Both the position numbers and the translations under genes were made by a program. A stretch of 8,169 nucleotides of DNA from Patescibacteria group bacterium (GTDB lineage Bacteria > Patescibacteriota > Microgenomatia > UBA1406 > GWC2-37-13): the NCBI GenBank assembly GCA_943356515.1, contig CALRFM010000043.1, positions 1 through 8,169 of the forward strand. The letters are read 5' to 3'. Shown piece after piece: positions 5,087 through 8,169 of the stretch (positions are counted from its first letter, which is position 1; every line of letters starts with the position of its first letter). The notes below the pieces were generated by a model. It was not told the DNA's origin. It did not search any database and saw nothing but the letters and a program-made list of their open reading frames with translations.

Positions 5087-5661
5087 AAGTAATAAATAAT
5101 AATAACAATACTGGTACTACCATTTTGCTCTTGAGTGAGATTTATTGAATCTATTTTTTTTAATCTTCGTTGATTCATGAGTTTATCGAGAAACACATTT
5201 GCCCCGTTTATACTTACAGACCCATTCATAGATACGGTAAACGAGTTAATAGGGCCACTTTGTTGAGTTTGAACTTCACTTTCTTGTTCACCTTTCAAGT
5301 CGATACTTTCTACAGAAATCGCATCCAAAAGTATGCCAGAATCAGATGCACTTTTTCTTATTTCATCAACTACTTGCGCTATAGTTGGGGTTGATGGCAC
5401 CGCCTGATCGAGCAGGGGCATTTTGTCACGATATTCTTCTAACGTACTTTGATAATTAACTACTTGTAATATAACTGCTTCAGATTCCTTATTTTGAATT
5501 TTTAAATCTTGCAGTTCTTTTTGCAAAGAAAAGGCAGTAATCAGATTAGGTCGAATTGCAAATATCAAAAAGAATGAAAACATAACAAAGAATGTAATAT
5601 CAAATCCATATTTTCGAACTTCTTTGTTATTTAGTAATTGTAAGAGTTTGTCTTTATCCAT
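5083..5661 (-). CDS. pilO: PilO-like type IV pilus inner-membrane protein
   Basis: This 192-aa protein has a cytosolic N-terminus, one transmembrane helix (about 20-36), a coiled-coil-prone stretch (about 46-80) and a C-terminal alpha/beta domain. The segment MPLLDQAVPSTPTIAQVVDEIRKSASDSGILLDAISVES (81-119) follows the PilO pattern in which 'P' and 'A-P' turns precede a helix and a 'gi-l' strand. Size and architecture match PilO. In type IV pili PilO pairs with PilN in the inner membrane and links the cytosolic PilM ring to the outer parts of the machine. It starts two bases after the PilN-like stop and overlaps the next gene by ATGA. Sequence identity with characterised PilO is clearly low, so the assignment rests on order, topology and the pattern above. 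Type II secretion GspM-like proteins are related alternatives. Confidence 0.8.
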   Translation of the reverse strand: MDKDKLLQLLNNKEVRKYGFDITFFVMFSFFLIFAIRPNLITAFSLQKELQDLKIQNKESEAVILQVVNYQSTLEEYRDKMPLLDQAVPSTPTIAQVVDEIRKSASDSGILLDAISVESIDLKGEQESEVQTQQSGPINSFTVSMNGSVSINGANVFLDKLMNQRRLKKIDSINLTQEQNGSTSIVIIIYYL

Positions 5662-5663
5662 GG

Positions 5664-6191
5664 TTACTTGTTTGAATATTCAGCTAATTCCATATTGAAA
5701 GAAAACCCACTGTCACTTTTTTCAATATTGAGAAGATTCACGGTTTTATATTGAGCATCTTCCACAAGTTTATCATTGAGCGTTCGGATGGGGTCGATGG
5801 TTGTTGAATTGCCGGCGATAGTTACGTTTTGAGAAGAAATTCCAACATTACTTATTACAATATCTTGAGGAAGTACCGAAAAAAAGTACGTATATTCTTT
5901 TCTAAAAGCATCTTGGCTTTGAATAATAGTTTTGACATTACGCATCTTACTATCTATCTCTTGTATACGACCTATGAGATCTTCAGTTGCAGTAAGAATA
6001 GATTCCTTTTGATGAAGCCTGTCTTTAAGGTCAACTATTTCTTGATCTACCTTAAATCGAAAGAAAAATACACATATTGCGACAAACTGCGTAATGACCA
6101 AAACATACCTCAAATAATGCGTAGCAAAGTAGATTATCTTCTCAGATGTATTTTGCTTTGGTCTTGGAAAAAGGTTTATGAGGTATTTCAT
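5664..6191 (-). CDS. pilN: PilN-like type IV pilus inner-membrane protein
   Basis: This 175-aa protein begins MKYLINLFPRPK. The INLFP near the N-terminus corresponds to the conserved 'INLLP' of PilN that docks into PilM. One transmembrane helix (about 27-45) is followed by a coiled-coil-like region (about 48-95) and a C-terminal alpha/beta domain with VLPQDIVISNVGISSQNVTIAG (106-127), a pattern usual for PilN/GspL periplasmic domains. It would heterodimerise with the PilO-like protein next to it. No PilM gene is visible in the window; it may lie elsewhere. The ATG overlaps the rpsT stop (ATGA), an unexpected coupling of a pilus gene to a ribosomal protein gene. Confidence 0.82.
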   Translation of the reverse strand: MKYLINLFPRPKQNTSEKIIYFATHYLRYVLVITQFVAICVFFFRFKVDQEIVDLKDRLHQKESILTATEDLIGRIQEIDSKMRNVKTIIQSQDAFRKEYTYFFSVLPQDIVISNVGISSQNVTIAGNSTTIDPIRTLNDKLVEDAQYKTVNLLNIEKSDSGFSFNMELAEYSNK

Positions 6192-6439
6192 GCAGAATGA
6201 GAAACTAATCTACTGATACGTCCTTTGAGTCTTGCTGCTTTATTCACATGAATAACCCTTTTTTTGGAAGCTTTATCTATAGCAGCATATGCTTGAGAGA
6301 TAAATTCTGCTTTCTTTGTTGTTACTCCTTTTTGTGCCTTTCGAATGACATCATCAACGGCATTTTTATGCGTGTTGTTCTGCATGGTTCGAGCTATATC
6401 TTGCTTCGCTTTTTTGATTGCTGATTTAATATTTGGCAT
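6188..6439 (-). CDS. rpsT: 30S ribosomal protein S20
   Basis: This 83-aa basic protein binds 16S rRNA in the small subunit. It shows the S20 hallmarks: MPNIKSAIKKAKQD at the N-terminus, a central QNNTHKNAVDDVIRKAQ, and KASKKRVIHVNKAARLKGRISRLV at the C-terminus. Length fits the family (about 85-90 aa). The ATG at 6439 is chosen because S20 begins MxNIKSA. The reading frame can also start at a GTG at 6451, but that codon touches the SD. A strong SD lies 11 bases upstream. An out-of-frame ATG at 6443 is closer to that site and opens only a 5-codon ORF. The gene ends in an ATGA overlap with the pilN-like gene. Confidence 0.96.
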   Translation of the reverse strand: MPNIKSAIKKAKQDIARTMQNNTHKNAVDDVIRKAQKGVTTKKAEFISQAYAAIDKASKKRVIHVNKAARLKGRISRLVSHSA

Positions 6440-6450
6440 ACATATATTCA

Positions 6451-6456
6451 CCTCCC
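6451..6456 (-). promoter_or_regulatory. Strong Shine-Dalgarno of rpsT
   Basis: GGGAGG (6456-6451), read on the minus strand, is the clearest ribosome-binding site in the window; most other genes here have none. It decides the rpsT start by excluding the GTG at 6451 that immediately follows it. Spacing is 11 bases to the S20 ATG (6439) and 7 bases to the out-of-frame ATG (6443). Confidence 0.85.
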
Positions 6457-6483
6457 TTCATTGTACAAATTAGTAATAAGAAA

Positions 6484-6948
6484 TTACACTTCAAACTCTA
6501 TTTCAAGTATTTGATCTCCATAATCACCAGAGAATTTAAATACTCCGCTTACCGGTCCATCGATATTATGGTATCTGCATACTCCAGATGAACAAGTGCC
6601 AAAGGTTACTTCCTCTTTTGCTTCATCACCATCTACCTCTATCGTACCAAATACTCCTTCGATACTTCCTTCTTTCGTACTGTACGAAAGCTCATATTCT
6701 ATCATATCGGTACCCTCTGGAACCCCCTTAATTGTTATCACTGCTTCTGTTTTTCCTTTCAGCGATGCTTTAACCGATGAATCAACAGAAGGCATATTTG
6801 GAGCGGGCTCTTCAAATACCGATTCCTTTTCGCCTTTTTCTTTGGAAGAAGCGGTTCCCTTTACCATGAAGCTTGTAGCTCCAGCCACAAGAATGATTAT
6901 AACCACACCAACGACCACGTATTGTTTTGGGATTGAACTGAAATTCAT
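6484..6948 (-). CDS. Exported single-TM protein of unknown function
   Basis: This 154-aa protein has an N-terminal hydrophobic anchor (about 10-28) that could be a signal anchor. A charged low-complexity linker follows (about 32-60, KEKGEKE and EEPAPNMPS), then a soluble, acidic, beta-rich domain (about 61-154). The domain contains CSSGVC (Cys119 and Cys124), which could form a disulfide outside the membrane or bind a metal. I do not recognise the family; it resembles many small anchored envelope proteins of Patescibacteria. It lies 21 bases after the glyS stop, with no clear SD and no promoter between, so it is probably cotranscribed with glyS and rpsT. Confidence 0.8.
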   Translation of the reverse strand: MNFSSIPKQYVVVGVVIIILVAGATSFMVKGTASSKEKGEKESVFEEPAPNMPSVDSSVKASLKGKTEAVITIKGVPEGTDMIEYELSYSTKEGSIEGVFGTIEVDGDEAKEEVTFGTCSSGVCRYHNIDGPVSGVFKFSGDYGDQILEIEFEV

Positions 6949-6969
6949 AGTACTCGAATTAATTAATAA

Positions 6970-8169
6970 TCATAAACTCATGTATTTAAGTGTATCATGC
7001 AGTGGCATGCGTTCTTGTTTCATACTGTCTCGTTCTCGAACCGTAACGGTGTTATCTTCAAGCGTTTGGTAATCTATGGTTACACAATAGGGAGTACCGA
7101 TCTCGTCTTGGTATTTGTATCGTTTTCCAATATTGCCTCTATCGTCCCAATACGTGTGTTGGTCAACACTGAGCATATCAAACACTTCTTGCGCTTTTTT
7201 CATAATGTCTGGTTTGTTTGCAACGAGTGGAAACACTGCACGTTTGTAGGGAGCAAGTGAATAGGGAAGTTTGAGAACAATACGACCTTCCTCCTCAACA
7301 TAGCTATCACTTAAGACCATAAATAATAAACGATTGATGCCGACTGCAGGTTCTATAACATGAGGGATGGATTTTTTTTGTGTATAAGGGTCGGTGTATT
7401 GCATATCTACGCCGGAATGTTCCATGTGCTGTTTTAGATCATAATCGGTGCGGTACGCAATTCCCCACAACTCCTTCCATCCAAACGGAAATTCATAATC
7501 AAGGTCAAAGGTTTGTTTGCTGTAATGACTGCGTTCTTTGTCGGTATGTTCACGCCAACGTAATTTGGATGGTTGGATGCCAAGGGTACTGGTGACAAAG
7601 CTCCACATGGTGTCCTGCCAACTCTTGAAGATTTCTTTCCAATCAGACTGTTTAGGATCAAAAAAGTATTCAATTTCTGCTTGTTCAAATTCAAAGGTGC
7701 GGAAAATATATTGTCCAAGGGTTACTTCATTACGGAAGCTTTTGCCAATTTGACCAACACCAAAGGGGAGTTTTACCCGTGTTGTATCGAGTATATTTTT
7801 AAAATTGATGAAGATGCCTTGAGCTGTTTCTCCGCGTAGATAGGCAGTATTTTTCTCACCAACTATTGAACCCAGTTTTGTCTCCATCAAAAGATCAAAT
7901 GCTTTTGGTGCAGATAATGGATTGCCTGCTTCGCTTTGAATATTATGTTTTTGGATGAATGCGCCCATTTCTTCTCCATTAAGATCTTCCACCACTATGT
8001 CGCTCAATTCATCTTTGCTCGATATAAAATGTTCGATGATATGGTCGGCGCGGTAGCGTTTTTGGGTAACCGTATCTTCAACCACCAGATCAGAAAATCC
8101 TCCCACGTGACCAGATGCCACCCATGTTTGAGGGTGCACGATGATTGATGAATCCAAACCCACCATGTC
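6970..8169 (-). CDS. glyS: Glycyl-tRNA synthetase (alpha2, class II), C-terminal 399 residues
   Basis: The gene enters from the right edge and its N-terminus is outside the window; the visible frame begins DMVGLDSS. It charges tRNA-Gly. Counting from the first visible Met, signatures are ASGHVGGFSD (17-26), YLRGETAQGIFINFKN (109-124), SFRNEVTLGQYIFRTFEFEQ (class II motif 2, 143-162), PAVGINRLLFMVL (motif 3, 273-285) and an anticodon-binding domain from LAPYKRAVFPLV (304-315) to the end. These match the single-chain dimeric glycyl-tRNA synthetase rather than the two-subunit GlyQ/GlyS type. The segment after GHVGGFSD, often containing Cys residues in this family, has none here. The frame is intact and ends MSL-TGA. 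Confidence 0.96.
   Translation of the reverse strand, partial: DMVGLDSSIIVHPQTWVASGHVGGFSDLVVEDTVTQKRYRADHIIEHFISSKDELSDIVVEDLNGEEMGAFIQKHNIQSEAGNPLSAPKAFDLLMETKLGSIVGEKNTAYLRGETAQGIFINFKNILDTTRVKLPFGVGQIGKSFRNEVTLGQYIFRTFEFEQAEIEYFFDPKQSDWKEIFKSWQDTMWSFVTSTLGIQPSKLRWREHTDKERSHYSKQTFDLDYEFPFGWKELWGIAYRTDYDLKQHMEHSGVDMQYTDPYTQKKSIPHVIEPAVGINRLLFMVLSDSYVEEEGRIVLKLPYSLAPYKRAVFPLVANKPDIMKKAQEVFDMLSVDQHTYWDDRGNIGKRYKYQDEIGTPYCVTIDYQTLEDNTVTVRERDSMKQERMPLHDTLKYMSL

Noticed and set aside
6460..6475. TACAAT before rpsT as a -10 promoter element
   Set aside because: No acceptable -35 lies 15-19 bases upstream, and the spacing of the nearby TG is not that of an extended -10.
6596..7072. Plus-strand 158-codon open frame
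   Set aside because: It is antisense to the exported protein and the end of glyS, with no recognisable protein features.
1..8169. CRISPR array, tRNA or rRNA genes, insertion sequence
   Set aside because: No spaced direct repeats, no cloverleaf or rRNA-like stretches, and no transposase motifs were seen on either strand.

Overview
The window is low-GC bacterial DNA with every recognisable gene on the minus strand, so transcription runs from position 8169 towards 1. Several traits point to a Patescibacteria (CPR) genome, possibly Microgenomates. Genes are compact, with ATGA or zero-gap junctions, and most lack a Shine-Dalgarno (SD) sequence. PilN and PilO are minimal. A surface protein carries a 'GEQVLGD' plus Thr/Pro linker, and a small single-TM protein of similar style is present. 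The lineage is an inference from style, not from a marker-gene tree.

Unit 1 (8169 to 3581) reads glycyl-tRNA synthetase (5' part outside the window), a one-TM exported protein of unknown function, ribosomal protein S20, PilN-like, PilO-like, a 60-aa single-TM protein, and a large FnIII/Ig-like surface protein. It combines translation genes with a type IV pilus inner-membrane platform and its likely envelope partners. No terminator of its own is visible at its end.

Unit 2 (about 3572 to 1 and beyond) is an aromatic amino acid operon: DAHP synthase, monofunctional AroQ chorismate mutase, TyrA, PheA (prephenate dehydratase with ACT domain), and the N-terminal half of AroB. A 64-bp REP-like double palindrome separates DAHP synthase from chorismate mutase. 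The other genes overlap or nearly touch.

The most interesting element is the 180-bp gap between the units (3401-3580). It holds a near-consensus promoter (TTGACA, 16 bp, TACAAT with an extended -10 TG). It also holds a 26-codon ORF whose codons 9-16 read WFYFNFFF, and a strong intrinsic terminator ending 10 bases before the DAHP synthase ATG. Segments in the leader can form three competing structures: 1:2 (CCCAC/GUGGG plus CCGC/GCGG), 2:3 antiterminator (GCGGcGUGGG with CCCACCCGC), and 3:4 terminator (ACCCGCC/GGCGGGU). This is the full layout of a ribosome-mediated transcription attenuator responding to phenylalanine and perhaps Tyr/Trp. The promoter places the start of transcription at or within a few bases of the leader AUG, so the leader peptide may be translated from a leaderless RNA. 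Low charged tRNA-Phe would stall ribosomes in the aromatic run, free segment 2 and let transcription enter aroF-aroQ-tyrA-pheA-aroB. PheA also carries the ACT motifs for Phe feedback, giving a second level of control.
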